Origin: JAIOSF01 sp047159865
GTDB taxonomy: Bacteria; Campylobacterota; Campylobacteria; Campylobacterales; Arcobacteraceae
Reading direction: 5' to 3'
DNA: 64,000 nucleotides
NCBI RefSeq assembly: GCF_047159865.1
Contig: NZ_AP038804.1
Coordinates: 1,550,001 to 1,614,000 of the forward strand
Positions 37,601 to 46,219 of the stretch are shown piece by piece; the stretch's first letter is position 1, and each line of letters begins with the position of its first letter. The notes under the pieces are model-generated. The model had not been told where the DNA came from. It did not search any database and saw only the letters and a list, made by a program, of their open reading frames with translations. The translations under genes were made by a program, and so were the position numbers.

Positions 37601-38223
37601 TCGAATTTGAAAAAGCATCGTTAGGTTTTTATGTTTCAGGACACCCTTTAGATGAATATAGAGAAGCTTTAGATCAAATCAAGTATACTTTAAGTAGTGA
37701 AATTGATACATTATCAGATGGAAGTGAAGCTTTACTAGTAGGAAAAATGGAAACTATAGTTGAAAAAGTATCTAAAAAAGGTAATAAGTTTGGAATAGCT
37801 ACTATTATGGATTTACATGGAAGTATTGAGCTTATGCTATTTGAAGATAGGATAAAAGAGCTTCGTGAAGATTTTGATTTGACGAAACCAATTGCTTTTA
37901 AAGTTGGTGTAAAAATTGATGATTTTGGAACAAAGTTTAGTCTAAAAAAAATAGAATCACTCAAAGAAGCAAAATCTGAAAAACTTAAAAAAGGGAAAAA
38001 AGTAGAAAAAGTTCAAGCCCCTTTAAATGTAGCGATAGAGTTTTCAAATGATGATAAAATTATTTATGACTTATTTGAAATAATATCAAGAAATCAAGGG
38101 AAAAGAGAGTTGACCTTAACTATAAAATCAAAACTAGGTGATGTAGAATTAGATAGTGGATACTATGTAAATAATAATGTTGAGGGACTTATAAAAGAGT
38201 TAGGTAGCGTTTATATTATATAG
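34675..38223 (+). CDS. dnaE: DNA polymerase III alpha subunit
   Basis: An 1182-residue replicative polymerase of the DnaE1 type. It has an N-terminal PHP domain (about 9-210, HLHLHTEYSMLDG), polymerase core with the PVGPGRGSAAGSLVAF and PDIDMDFCQG motifs, a fingers region, tandem HhH, and an OB fold near residues 1010-1100. The PHP metal motif looks intact. Length is normal. It is flanked by short gaps and seems monocistronic. Confidence 0.97.
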   Translation: MSTNKTQQFTHLHLHTEYSMLDGANKIKVLAKKIKELGMTSVAMTDHGNMFGTIDFYNTMKKEGIKPIIGMEAYLHNQDEIGDKSTKQRFHLCLYAKNDVGYKNLMYLSSQAYMHGFYYYPRINKKMLRENSEGLVCTAACLQGEINWHLNLNNPRNVKNGAKGYEEAKRIALEYKDIFGDDFYLEIMRHGIVDQHFIDKQIIQISQETGIRIVATNDTHYTNPKDAEAHEAFMCIAMNKLYDDPNRMRHSVHEFYVKSPAQMALLYADIPEAIEATQEIADKCNLEIKLGDPTPPNFKFTREKAALFNLDLPEPDLEYSLENDKVLFIDECRRGLEERLKIVDASRHQEYKDRLQVEIDIINNMKFPGYMLIVWDFVEYGKSIGVPVGPGRGSAAGSLVAFALKITDIDPIPYGLLFERFLNPERVSMPDIDMDFCQGRRQEVIDYVVEKYGRANVAQIITFGKLLAKGVIRDVARVLDMPYSQADAMAKLIPDELGINLADSWEKEPKIKELCDMDPKAARVWEYAVALEGLNRNAGTHAAGVVISNEALWKKTPLFKPSGLDTLATQYNGKYVEDVDLIKFDFLGLKTLTVIEGALQLIEHRHNKRIDFTLEDVNNKDVYDLICTGNTIGLFQIESSGMQDLCKRLKPSNFEDIIAVLALYRPGPMESGMLDDFIDRKHGRAEINYFYDEFDEPLRPILEPTYGVIVYQEQVMQIVQVIGGFSLGGADLVRRAMGKKIKEEMDRLKEEFADGGVKKGYVRTHCEELFDLIVKFAGYGFNKSHSAAYAMVTFYTSYLKCYYPTEFMASLLTLEKDNTDKVVKYVDEVKRMGYDLVPPDINKSFLVFSADTIDDKEVVLFGMGALKGAGDVAINSIIKSRQEGEFENLSDFVSRIDSSKVNKRVIETLIRSGAFDNFGYTRKALLMQVEDIVEAAGKAAQAKKQAVGSLFGDDEDMTKVEVTINDMPEYDDKEILEFEKASLGFYVSGHPLDEYREALDQIKYTLSSEIDTLSDGSEALLVGKMETIVEKVSKKGNKFGIATIMDLHGSIELMLFEDRIKELREDFDLTKPIAFKVGVKIDDFGTKFSLKKIESLKEAKSEKLKKGKKVEKVQAPLNVAIEFSNDDKIIYDLFEIISRNQGKRELTLTIKSKLGDVELDSGYYVNNNVEGLIKELGSVYII

Positions 38224-38301
38224 TAGATAAAATATGTTTTAATTCGAGATAAATTATTTTTTAGATAAAATGAGTATATAATACATTAAAGCGAGAATTA
38301 A

Positions 38302-39414
38302 TTGAATATAACAACAAAAATAGCAAAATTTGAAAAACCTTTATATTTAGAGAGTGGTAGACTCTTAGAAAGATATGAAATTATCTATGAAACTTATGGA
38401 GAAATGAATAGTGATAAATCAAATATCATTATTATTACTCACGCCTTAAGTGGTTCTCATCATGCTGCTGGATATTATGAGGGAGATAGAAAACCAGGAT
38501 ATTGGAACGCTTTAATTGGTGATGGTAAAGCTATAGATACTACAAAATATTTTGTAATAGCTACTAATAATATAGGTTCATGTTTTGGCTCAACAGGTCC
38601 TATGAGTCCTATGAATAAAAATGGTGATTTGTATAGATTAAAATTTCCAGTTATAACTATTAGTGATATTGTAAAAGCACAAAAAAGTTTAATGGACTCT
38701 TTAGGTATAGAACATGTAAAAGCTATTGTTGGTGGATCTATGGGAGGGATGCAAGCTCTTTGTTATGCTATAGAGTATCCTGATTTTGCTGATATGGTTA
38801 TACCAATTGCTACAACTGCATATACAAGACCTTGGGCAATTGCATTCAACAAAGTTGCAATAGAAGCTATAAGAAATGATCCTGAATTTAAAAATGGAAA
38901 TTATGATCCTCAGCATATAAAAGAAAATGGGTTCAAAGGTTTAGCAATGGGCCGTATTGCTGGACATATCTCTTATCTTTCAAAAGATAGTATGAATAGT
39001 AAGTTTGGAAGAAAATATGTGTCAGATGATGGATTATATGAACTATTTGGGAAATTTGAGGTTGAAAGATATTTAGAATACAATTGTTATAATTTTCCTT
39101 TAAATTTTGATCCATTGAGTTACTTGTATATTGTTAAAACATTAAATATTTTTAATGCTGCACGAGGTAGTGATAAAATAGAGGATGCAATAAAAAAAAT
39201 AAAAACAAAGTTACATCTTATTGCTTTTGAGGGAGATTGTTTATTTTACCCTGAAGAGATGGAAGAGATACAAACAATTATGACCCAGCTTGGAAATGGT
39301 CATTTATGTACATACGATCTTATACAAAGTGATTATGGGCATGATGCTTTTTTAGTAGAAGTTGATAAATACGAAGATAAAATAAAAAAGATGCTAGAGG
39401 AAAATTATGAGTGA
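38302..39414 (+). CDS. metX: Homoserine O-acetyltransferase
   Basis: A 370-residue alpha/beta hydrolase that acetylates homoserine for direct-sulfhydrylation methionine synthesis. The nucleophile is S146 in GGSMGGMQAL. The oxyanion region LSGSHHAAG and the C-terminal Asp and His (FEGDCLFYP, DYGHDAFL) are seen. The first codon is TTG at 38302, chosen because the family N-terminus begins there and no in-frame ATG lies closer. Its ribosome site is weak. It overlaps xseB by eight bases. Confidence 0.93.
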   Translation: MNITTKIAKFEKPLYLESGRLLERYEIIYETYGEMNSDKSNIIIITHALSGSHHAAGYYEGDRKPGYWNALIGDGKAIDTTKYFVIATNNIGSCFGSTGPMSPMNKNGDLYRLKFPVITISDIVKAQKSLMDSLGIEHVKAIVGGSMGGMQALCYAIEYPDFADMVIPIATTAYTRPWAIAFNKVAIEAIRNDPEFKNGNYDPQHIKENGFKGLAMGRIAGHISYLSKDSMNSKFGRKYVSDDGLYELFGKFEVERYLEYNCYNFPLNFDPLSYLYIVKTLNIFNAARGSDKIEDAIKKIKTKLHLIAFEGDCLFYPEEMEEIQTIMTQLGNGHLCTYDLIQSDYGHDAFLVEVDKYEDKIKKMLEENYE

Positions 39415-39601
39415 AGTTATAGAAAAAAACACATTTGAACAAAAAATAGTAGAAGCACAAAAGTTTTTAGATAGACTTATTGATCCTGAAATTACACTAA
39501 GTGACAGTGTTGATGTATATAAAAAAGGGATGAAAGAGTTAGAGATTGCACAAAAGCTTTTAGATGAAGCAAAACTTGAATTTAAAGAACTTACACACTA
39601 A
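39407..39601 (+). CDS. xseB: Exodeoxyribonuclease VII small subunit
   Basis: A 64-residue helical protein with the typical XseB pattern: FEQKIVEAQKFLDRLIDPEITLSDSV, given here by its key parts FEQKI, LSDSV and YKKGMKEL. It pairs with XseA, not in this window. It overlaps metX by eight bases. Confidence 0.88.
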   Translation: MSEVIEKNTFEQKIVEAQKFLDRLIDPEITLSDSVDVYKKGMKELEIAQKLLDEAKLEFKELTH

Positions 39602-39611
39602 AGGATAAATA

Positions 39612-40283
39612 ATGCAGGGTAAAACTAAAAGTTTTTTTGAGGACACAATTATTATTTTAGTTTTAGCTGTTATTATTATAGTAGGTTACACTTTATATAG
39701 TAAATATCAAGACAAAACAAGTATAGATGAAATGCTAAATTCTACAGCAAAGAGTATCGAAAAGTTTATTACAATCATTAAAAAAGTTCCTTTAGAAATT
39801 CAAAAAATATTAAATGCAGAACAAAATAGTTATAGTGAAGTCCTTTTTGCAGATACCAATACAACAAATATAAAAAAAATTAATGTTGAAGAACAAATAG
39901 ATGTAAATAATACTATTCAGAAGATAGCACCAACTATTGAAGATGTTAATATCTCTAGTGTAACAGTATCCAATACTGTAGAAAAAACAATAGCAAAAGA
40001 AACTTTAGATGTTATACTTTTAAGAGATTTTTTAAAGAGTTTAAAATCTAAACTTCGAAAAAGTATAGTTCAAAATAGTGAACTAAATGTCACAAAAAAT
40101 CAAAAACTTCGATTTCGAATCACTCTATTAAAAGATGGAAGTTACGAACAGCTAAAATTTATAGGTGGAGATAAAGAGTTGTTTGAAACTAACAAAGAAA
40201 ATATTTTACAGAATTTTCCTGTAGAGATAGATTCATCAATACAGCAAGAGTTTCCACGGTATATTAGAATAAATCTTCAATAA
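39612..40283 (+). CDS. Membrane-anchored protein with TonB/TolA-like C-terminal domain
   Basis: A 223-residue protein with one N-terminal transmembrane helix (about 10-30), an extended variable periplasmic region (about 35-135) and a compact C-terminal domain (about 140-223). The pattern RFRITLLKDGSYEQLKFIGG followed by a helix and a final strand pair resembles the TonB/TolA C-terminal fold. No ExbB/ExbD or TolQ/TolR lies nearby and there is no Pro-rich linker, so a role as an energy transducer is unproven. It follows xseB by ten bases. Confidence 0.6.
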   Translation: MQGKTKSFFEDTIIILVLAVIIIVGYTLYSKYQDKTSIDEMLNSTAKSIEKFITIIKKVPLEIQKILNAEQNSYSEVLFADTNTTNIKKINVEEQIDVNNTIQKIAPTIEDVNISSVTVSNTVEKTIAKETLDVILLRDFLKSLKSKLRKSIVQNSELNVTKNQKLRFRITLLKDGSYEQLKFIGGDKELFETNKENILQNFPVEIDSSIQQEFPRYIRINLQ

Positions 40284-40299
40284 GATTTGTTCTATTTTA

Positions 40300-41037
40300 T
40301 CACTTAAAGGACTGTGCAAGATTCCCAATAATTAGATGCCATCCATCGATTATGATGAAAAAGATTAACTTAATAGGTAATGATATCATAACAGGTGGTA
40401 ACATCATCATACCTAAACTCATCAGAATAGAAGCAACAATAATATCGATAACTAAAAATGGTAAAAACACTAAAAAACCTATTTCAAATGCAGTTCTTAA
40501 TTCACTTATGATAAATGCAGGCATAAGTAAAGTAAGTGGAACATCTTCGATATTTTTAGGATTTTCTTGTTTTTTGATTCGGTAAAAAAGTGCCAAATCT
40601 TTCTCTCTAGTATTTTTGATCATAAACTCTTTGAAAGGTCCAACACTTTCATCAAAAGCAACTTCATAGCCAATAGTTTCTTTCATATATGGGTCGATTC
40701 CATTTTCCCATGCTTTTTTTGCATAAGGCTCCATAATAAATACTGTAAGTATTAAACTTAATGATATGATGATCTGGTTTGGTGGAGATTGTTGTAGTCC
40801 CATTGCTTGTCGTAAAAGTCCAAATACAATGATAAGTCGAGTAAAACTTGTCACCATAAGTAAAAGAGTAGGTGCCAAAACAAATAGCATGAGAATGATA
40901 GCTATGTTAATTGTTTTTACAAACTGAGCAGGATTCTCAACAGCTGCAACTGAAAGGTTTACAAGTGGTGTATCTTCAGCTCCAAATAAAGATATAGTTG
41001 TTAATAATAAGAATAAAAATAGAGATTTAATTTTCAT
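40300..41037 (-). CDS. fliP: Flagellar type III export protein FliP
   Basis: A 245-residue core channel subunit of the flagellar export gate. A cleavable signal peptide (about 1-20), four transmembrane segments and the family motifs LLRQAMGLQQSPPNQI and FIISELRTAFEIGF are present. No other flagellar gene is nearby; scattered flagellar genes are usual in Campylobacterota. Its start lies 11 bases inside the end of the YihY gene. Confidence 0.95.
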   Translation of the reverse strand: MKIKSLFLFLLLTTISLFGAEDTPLVNLSVAAVENPAQFVKTINIAIILMLFVLAPTLLLMVTSFTRLIIVFGLLRQAMGLQQSPPNQIIISLSLILTVFIMEPYAKKAWENGIDPYMKETIGYEVAFDESVGPFKEFMIKNTREKDLALFYRIKKQENPKNIEDVPLTLLMPAFIISELRTAFEIGFLVFLPFLVIDIIVASILMSLGMMMLPPVMISLPIKLIFFIIIDGWHLIIGNLAQSFK

Positions 41038-41785
41038 TTGATAGTTGTGCCTTATTTAAGATTGAACATAGTTTTGTACCATATAAATATATATTCCATG
41101 AAATATATATCCATAAAAAGAAAAACAAAGCAACACTAAATGAACCATAAATTGTCGCATAAGTTGTATTTTCACTAACATAATATCCAAACAATGTTTT
41201 TGTAACACTTAATGACACAAGTGTGATAGAGCTTGAGAAAGCAGCTGCAACAAAAGTTATTTTTGTATTTGCTGATATCATAAATACAAACATAAATACA
41301 ATCCAGATAAAAAGTGAAGTAAAAATATAAACAAAAAATGAGATATTAGAAAATGTTGTTATAAATATAAACACAAAAAATAAAATAGGAAGCATAATAA
41401 GAAAACTTATATAAAGTAAAAAGGACTTGTAGAATGCTCTTGAGGGTACTTTATGTATTTTATTGATGATATGTTCATAATCTTTAAAGAACATAGTAAA
41501 TACAAACAAAAGATATGCTAAACCTATAGAGCCTAATTTTTCAGTATTGTGTAAAAAACTTGAAAGTTGATTTGCTAATGTTGTTGAATGTGTAGGATTT
41601 ATAAAGTCTAAAATATAAAGCATCATAGTATCTAAATGTTCCGAGAAAGCGGGAATATTTGATATCACAACAATAAGCAAAGCAATGAGTGGAAGAATTG
41701 CAAAAATAGTAAAAAAACTTAAACTTGCAGCATAATAGGGGGTGTCATCATTAAAAAATGAAAACACCTCTTTGATAAGTTTCAA
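41027..41785 (-). CDS. YihY/BrkB family inner-membrane protein
   Basis: A 252-residue protein with about six transmembrane helices and the family start FFNDDTPYYAASLSFFTIFAILPL. The function of the family is unsettled; the old ribonuclease BN label was wrong. It starts at TTG 41785, directly abutting the stop of the upstream oxidase gene, and its end overlaps fliP. Confidence 0.85.
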   Translation of the reverse strand: MKLIKEVFSFFNDDTPYYAASLSFFTIFAILPLIALLIVVISNIPAFSEHLDTMMLYILDFINPTHSTTLANQLSSFLHNTEKLGSIGLAYLLFVFTMFFKDYEHIINKIHKVPSRAFYKSFLLYISFLIMLPILFFVFIFITTFSNISFFVYIFTSLFIWIVFMFVFMISANTKITFVAAAFSSSITLVSLSVTKTLFGYYVSENTTYATIYGSFSVALFFFLWIYISWNIYLYGTKLCSILNKAQLSNEN

Positions 41786-43174
41786 TTAATCAAGTCCCAT
41801 TTTAAAAGGATTGAGTATGTTGTTTGGATCAAAAGCTTTTTTGATGTTTTTAAATAGGTTCATCTCTGCATCATTAAAGGCTATATCCATATAAGGAGCT
41901 TTTGATGTCCCAATACCATGTTCACCACTTAAAGTTCCTCCCATATCAACAACAAGTTGAAAAATCTCTTCAATAGCTTTATGTCCATCTTCCATCTGTT
42001 TTGGGTCATTTTTATCTTTTACCATTACATTTACATGAATGTTCCCATCTCCAGCATGACCAAAACATGGTACTTGCATACCATATTTATCACCAATTTT
42101 GTAGATTTCTTCTAATGCAACAGGAAGCATACTTCTAGGAACTGAGATATCTTCATTGAGTTTTTTTGTACCGAAAATCGTAACAGCAGGACTTGCATTT
42201 CTTCTTGCAAACCATAACTCTTTTGCATGATCATCGTCTTGGGCTATAACAAAACTTTTTCCACCATTTTCACTAAATGATTTTTCTAAAGTTTCAAGTT
42301 GAAATTTTACTTCATCTTCTAAACTTCCATCAACATCTCCCACTAATACAGCACCAGCATCGCTAGGCAAGTCAACATTGAGTTTTTCTCTTAAAGCTTG
42401 AATTACAAGTTTATCTAAAAATTCCATAGCAACAGGATTTGCACCAGAAGCAAGAGATTTAAACACTGCATTCATAGCACTTGTTACATCTGGAAATATT
42501 CCCATATATGTTTTTTTAAATTTTGGTTTTGGTATAAGTTTTAAAGTAATCTCTGTGATAACTGCCAATGTACCTTCACTTGCAGTTAAAATTCCAGCTA
42601 TGTTATATCCTGCAACATCTTTTATAGTTTTCTTACCAGCTTGAATAATATCACCATTTGGTAACACAGCTCGTAAAGCCATGACATAATCTTTTGTGAT
42701 ACCATATTTAGCAGCTCTCATACCGCCTGCATTTTCACTAACATTTCCCCCTAAAGTAGAGTACTCTTCACTAGCAGGATCTGGAGGATAAAATAAACCA
42801 ACTTCCTCTACAGCTTTTTGAAATGTCATATTCACAAGTCCTGGCTGAACTCTTGCTACCATATTTTGCATATCGATTTCAAGAAGTTGATTCATATGTC
42901 TTTCAAGTGAAAGTATAATTCCTCCACTAGCAGGTAAAGAACCACCAGTAAAACCACTACCAGCTCCTCTTGGAACAATAATAATTCTATGTTCATTACA
43001 ATATTTTAATATTTTACTAATCTCTTCTTCATTTTTTGGGAAAACTACAGCGTCTGGTTCGAATCGTGTTTTTGTAGCATCATAACAATATGCTATTAGA
43101 TGTGCTTTATCACTCTTTACATTTTCATCACCGACAATACTTATGAATTTATCAATATGTGTTTGTTCTATCAT
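41786..43174 (-). CDS. glcD: FAD-linked glycolate/lactate oxidase subunit (GlcD type)
   Basis: A 462-residue flavoprotein. FAD_binding_4 domain (about 35-175, with VPRGAGSGFTGGSLP and TLGGNVSENAGGMRAAKYG) and FAD-oxidase C domain (about 210-460, with CFGHAGDGNIHVN and GEHGIGTSK). It oxidises a 2-hydroxy acid such as glycolate or D-lactate into the quinone pool. The partner subunits glcE/glcF are not adjacent, so the exact substrate is open. It overlaps its upstream neighbour by four bases. Confidence 0.88.
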   Translation of the reverse strand: MIEQTHIDKFISIVGDENVKSDKAHLIAYCYDATKTRFEPDAVVFPKNEEEISKILKYCNEHRIIIVPRGAGSGFTGGSLPASGGIILSLERHMNQLLEIDMQNMVARVQPGLVNMTFQKAVEEVGLFYPPDPASEEYSTLGGNVSENAGGMRAAKYGITKDYVMALRAVLPNGDIIQAGKKTIKDVAGYNIAGILTASEGTLAVITEITLKLIPKPKFKKTYMGIFPDVTSAMNAVFKSLASGANPVAMEFLDKLVIQALREKLNVDLPSDAGAVLVGDVDGSLEDEVKFQLETLEKSFSENGGKSFVIAQDDDHAKELWFARRNASPAVTIFGTKKLNEDISVPRSMLPVALEEIYKIGDKYGMQVPCFGHAGDGNIHVNVMVKDKNDPKQMEDGHKAIEEIFQLVVDMGGTLSGEHGIGTSKAPYMDIAFNDAEMNLFKNIKKAFDPNNILNPFKMGLD

Positions 43175-43884
43175 TTTATTATCTCCAACATTTTTAAATA
43201 GTGTAGATCATAATTGTTTATATTTTTTTCATCAAAACTCCATAGTCCTGTTTCTATTTGATCAATTTTTGTAAGAAAAGGGACATTTGTACTATTGTCT
43301 TTGTTATCTATTAAGATTGTATCGAGTACTTTAAAAGATAAACTATCTACAATAAATAGATTGTTTTGCACAACTATAAAAAGTGTTCCTATTTGTTGTT
43401 TTTGAGCAAAAGCTAAAAATGTTTCTTTTGTAGGCACAGGTTTATTTATAAGTTTTAAATATGCTGCAAAAAAATCTTCACTAAGAAAGTTTTGGTTTTT
43501 ATATAACTCTTGCACTGATTGTTTTGCTGTTTCATTTGGAACAATGAGTAAACTTGTATTATAAAGATGGTTTAAAATAAAACTATCACCATCTACTGGT
43601 CTGAGTTTTGTTGTAGGTATTGCATCTTGAAGTAATACTTTAGTATCCAAAAACTCTATTGTAGAATTGCTATTTGAAGTTTCTGTTATAATTGCTTGAG
43701 CTAAAATAATACTATTTTCGTCAATATCAGTAACAACAACTCCACTTTGCCCAATACTTAAGTTTGGAATATTAATAGTTGCACTATTTTGTGTTACATC
43801 AAATATTTTAGTAGTTTGTGTTTGTAAGTGTACAGTAGCAAAAAGAAAATTTAATGCTAAAGAGAGAAAAAAAATTATTTTCAT
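43171..43884 (-). CDS. Exported protein similar to PgbA N-terminal domain family
   Basis: A 237-residue protein with a signal peptide (about 1-17) and a beta-rich N-terminal half containing SIGQSGVVVTDIDENSIILAQA. The overall form matches the exported Campylobacterota family named after the Helicobacter plasminogen-binding protein PgbA, but that name reflects only the domain. The link to glcD is also seen in relatives, as far as I recall. It overlaps glcD by four bases. Function unknown. Confidence 0.55.
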   Translation of the reverse strand: MKIIFFLSLALNFLFATVHLQTQTTKIFDVTQNSATINIPNLSIGQSGVVVTDIDENSIILAQAIITETSNSNSTIEFLDTKVLLQDAIPTTKLRPVDGDSFILNHLYNTSLLIVPNETAKQSVQELYKNQNFLSEDFFAAYLKLINKPVPTKETFLAFAQKQQIGTLFIVVQNNLFIVDSLSFKVLDTILIDNKDNSTNVPFLTKIDQIETGLWSFDEKNINNYDLHYLKMLEIIK

Positions 43885-43904
43885 ATAGAGCCTTATTTAT
43901 TTAT

Positions 43905-44522
43905 TTAAAGAAAAGATATTTTATCGAAATACTCTTTATAAAAAGGTAGGGTGACTTTTTTAAAATCTTTTTTATCTTTATATAAGTTTATATACCATTG
44001 ATAATTTATACTATAATTATGCAAAGCTTTCTGAGATAAAAGAGTGTCGTTTATACTTCCTAATGCACTTGAACTTATTAAAATGGTTTTACTATTAAAC
44101 AAATCTTGAAAACCTTTGATTAAATCAATCATAAAATAATTTTTGTTTATAGGTACCATTAGACCACCCGCACCCTCAATTATTAAAACATCACATTTTT
44201 TTAAAAGTTTTTTGGTTTGTTTAAAAATATTTTTTATATCGATGCAACTCTTTTTTTTAGCTACAAAAGGTGAAGCAGCTAGTCTAAATTGATAAGGAAC
44301 AACTTCATTAAGGCTAAAATCAAAATCACTATTAAACTTTTTTGTAAGTTTTAAAAGTTTTGAACCATCAAGAGGTGTAGATACTACACCTGTTTCAATA
44401 GGTTTAAAATAACCAACTTTTTTCCCTTTTTTATGATACTTTATTAAAATTTTCTCAGCTGCGTAAGTTTTCCCAACATCAGTATTTGTTGCTGTTATAA
44501 AATATATTTTTTTCTTTTTCAT
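43905..44522 (-). CDS. bioD: Dethiobiotin synthetase
   Basis: A 205-residue ATP-dependent carboxylase that forms the ureido ring of dethiobiotin. The P-loop ATNTDVGKT is at 11-19, followed by KVGYFKPIETG and the EGAGGLMVPI motif. Other biotin genes are not in the window. It overlaps the upstream small membrane protein gene by four bases. Confidence 0.93.
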   Translation of the reverse strand: MKKKKIYFITATNTDVGKTYAAEKILIKYHKKGKKVGYFKPIETGVVSTPLDGSKLLKLTKKFNSDFDFSLNEVVPYQFRLAASPFVAKKKSCIDIKNIFKQTKKLLKKCDVLIIEGAGGLMVPINKNYFMIDLIKGFQDLFNSKTILISSSALGSINDTLLSQKALHNYSINYQWYINLYKDKKDFKKVTLPFYKEYFDKISFL

Positions 44523-44800
44523 AATTTTGAGAGTCTTTGTAATATGAGAATTGATTCCTCTTCTGTAAAAAAAATGTTGCGTGATAACTCTTTATTACAG
44601 TTTTGTAGAAATATTTTTTTTTGTTTGAGTTGTTCATTTTTATTGGTACTATATCGAGCTAGAATATTTTTCAAGTTTTTTTCATATTCTTGAACAATCT
44701 CCTCTTTTTTAAGAGTTTGATCTTTAATTCTATAGCTCTTTTTATTGAATATTAAAAATATAAGAATTAAAAAAAGTGATATAAGTAAAATAAATTCCAT
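44519..44800 (-). CDS. Small single-pass membrane protein, unknown
   Basis: A 93-residue protein with one N-terminal hydrophobic segment (about 2-18) and a charged, probably coiled-coil cytoplasmic part rich in Lys, Glu and Gln. No family is recognised. It overlaps bioD by four bases and lies one base after the HD-hydrolase gene, so it is translated as part of that cluster. Confidence 0.65.
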   Translation of the reverse strand: MEFILLISLFLILIFLIFNKKSYRIKDQTLKKEEIVQEYEKNLKNILARYSTNKNEQLKQKKIFLQNCNKELSRNIFFTEEESILILQRLSKL

Positions 44801-44801
44801 A

Positions 44802-46031
44802 TTAAAGCTCCATTCTAGTTTGTGTTACCCCTGTAGTTCCAAACTCTTCATCAATAGTTTGTGCAATCTCTTTAAAATTGATCTCCCCAATACTTTGTAG
44901 TCCTGCCATAATCTGTTTTTTCCCTTGCATAAGTTCTTTTGATTTTATACCATGAGAGATAGATAGACTAGCTTCTATAAAAGCAGATAATTTGTCACAT
45001 TGTTTTAATGCTTTTCCATCTATAGCATCATATCTATCAAGGTTATATCGTTGCATATCATCAACTACTTTTATCTTTCCATTTTCTCTTATTTTATTTT
45101 CAAACTCATCTTTAAAGTTATGATTATCCAATCCTAAAAGATATGAAAATTCCTCTTTTAGATTATGTGGAATATAAGGCATAATTTTATCTTCTATTTG
45201 TACTACTTCATACTCTGCTATGATGTCTGCGAGTTCATCAACACTATATTTTACAGGACTTATAATATCTCTGGTTAATGCTTCAGGCAGATCATGAAAT
45301 AGTGCAACAAAAAAATTATTTTGTAATCGTTTTGGACAAGCATTTATTTTTACAGAGTAAAAATATCCAAAAAGTGCAACAGTGAGCATATGTCCTAAGA
45401 CAGAAGTTTCAGGGATTCTTGGAGTTTGTGCCCATCTTTTTTGAAATCGTAATCGACCACTTAAATCAATCACTTTCGCTAGTTTTTTATTTAATGCAAT
45501 TTTTCGTACACCAATGAGCTCGTAATAATCTTCAATTTCAGCATCGACTTCTTTTTTGACTTCATCTATATCATTTAAAAATTGACTTGTTTGGTATACT
45601 ATACCAAACTCCCATTTCGTTGCTAAATAAGAAGCGGCTTTTAAGATAAATCGCTCTTTTGTATATGAACTATCATCTTCTAAATAGTCTTTGAATTTTT
45701 GGAAAAAACTTCCATTGTCTATCTCTATGAGAGTACTTTCTAGTTTATTTAAAACCCAAGAGTTTATCTCTTTGCCTTTTTTTTGTAAAGCTTTTCGGAA
45801 CACATCTGGTCGTATATCTGTGACAACAACACGACGCAAAAACTCAAATATACCTGCTTCTATGAGATTTGTGTAGTTTACATCTGTTTCATGTTTTGCA
45901 ATAAAAAAAGCAATGATAAACTTGTGTGCTTGTTTGTCTAACTCTACTAAATCTACCATGCGTGGGTAGTCATTCCATCTTTGAATAGATGCTGAACTAA
46001 AAATATAGTCTACAATTTTTGAGTTAATCAT
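44802..46031 (-). CDS. HD-domain hydrolase, YfbR/HD_3-like
   Basis: A 409-residue cytoplasmic protein. The C-terminal half contains an HD metal site with H214 (VLGHMLT) and H246-D247 (LFHDLPEALTRD), the latter followed by the Pro-Glu typical of nucleotide-type HD_3 hydrolases. The N-terminal half contains a weaker, HD-like helical repeat (QAHKFIIAFFIAKHE) that may be a degenerate copy. It probably acts on nucleotides or related phosphates. Its start overlaps the small upstream membrane-protein gene. Confidence 0.82.
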   Translation of the reverse strand: MINSKIVDYIFSSASIQRWNDYPRMVDLVELDKQAHKFIIAFFIAKHETDVNYTNLIEAGIFEFLRRVVVTDIRPDVFRKALQKKGKEINSWVLNKLESTLIEIDNGSFFQKFKDYLEDDSSYTKERFILKAASYLATKWEFGIVYQTSQFLNDIDEVKKEVDAEIEDYYELIGVRKIALNKKLAKVIDLSGRLRFQKRWAQTPRIPETSVLGHMLTVALFGYFYSVKINACPKRLQNNFFVALFHDLPEALTRDIISPVKYSVDELADIIAEYEVVQIEDKIMPYIPHNLKEEFSYLLGLDNHNFKDEFENKIRENGKIKVVDDMQRYNLDRYDAIDGKALKQCDKLSAFIEASLSISHGIKSKELMQGKKQIMAGLQSIGEINFKEIAQTIDEEFGTTGVTQTRMEL

Positions 46032-46185
46032 CTTTGTTTATTGTCTTTTCTTCTGGTGTATTTGAACTGATAAATTCATCTTTATCACCTCTACCCATTA
46101 AATATTTTCCAAACATAATAGCAGCAACTACACTTAAGACTACAGCATATACTACCCAGTCTTCAGGAGGTGGAGTTCGTGTCAT
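46024..46185 (-). CDS. 53-residue membrane protein, unknown
   Basis: An ATG at 46185 with an AAAGGAT ribosome site opens a 53-codon frame ending at TAA 46024, eight bases inside the HD-hydrolase gene. It encodes a short Pro-rich start (MTRTPPPEDW), one transmembrane helix (about 11-29) and a charged tail. Good ribosome site, overlap coupling and a sensible membrane topology support a real gene. No family is recognised. Confidence 0.72.
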   Translation of the reverse strand: MTRTPPPEDWVVYAVVLSVVAAIMFGKYLMGRGDKDEFISSNTPEEKTINKDD

Positions 46186-46219
46186 TTTATAATCCTTTTA
46201 AGTTACTTCTGAAGAAAAA

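Noticed and set aside
38224..38301. SAM riboswitch before metX
   Set aside because: The 78-base gap has no conserved box or stable stem.
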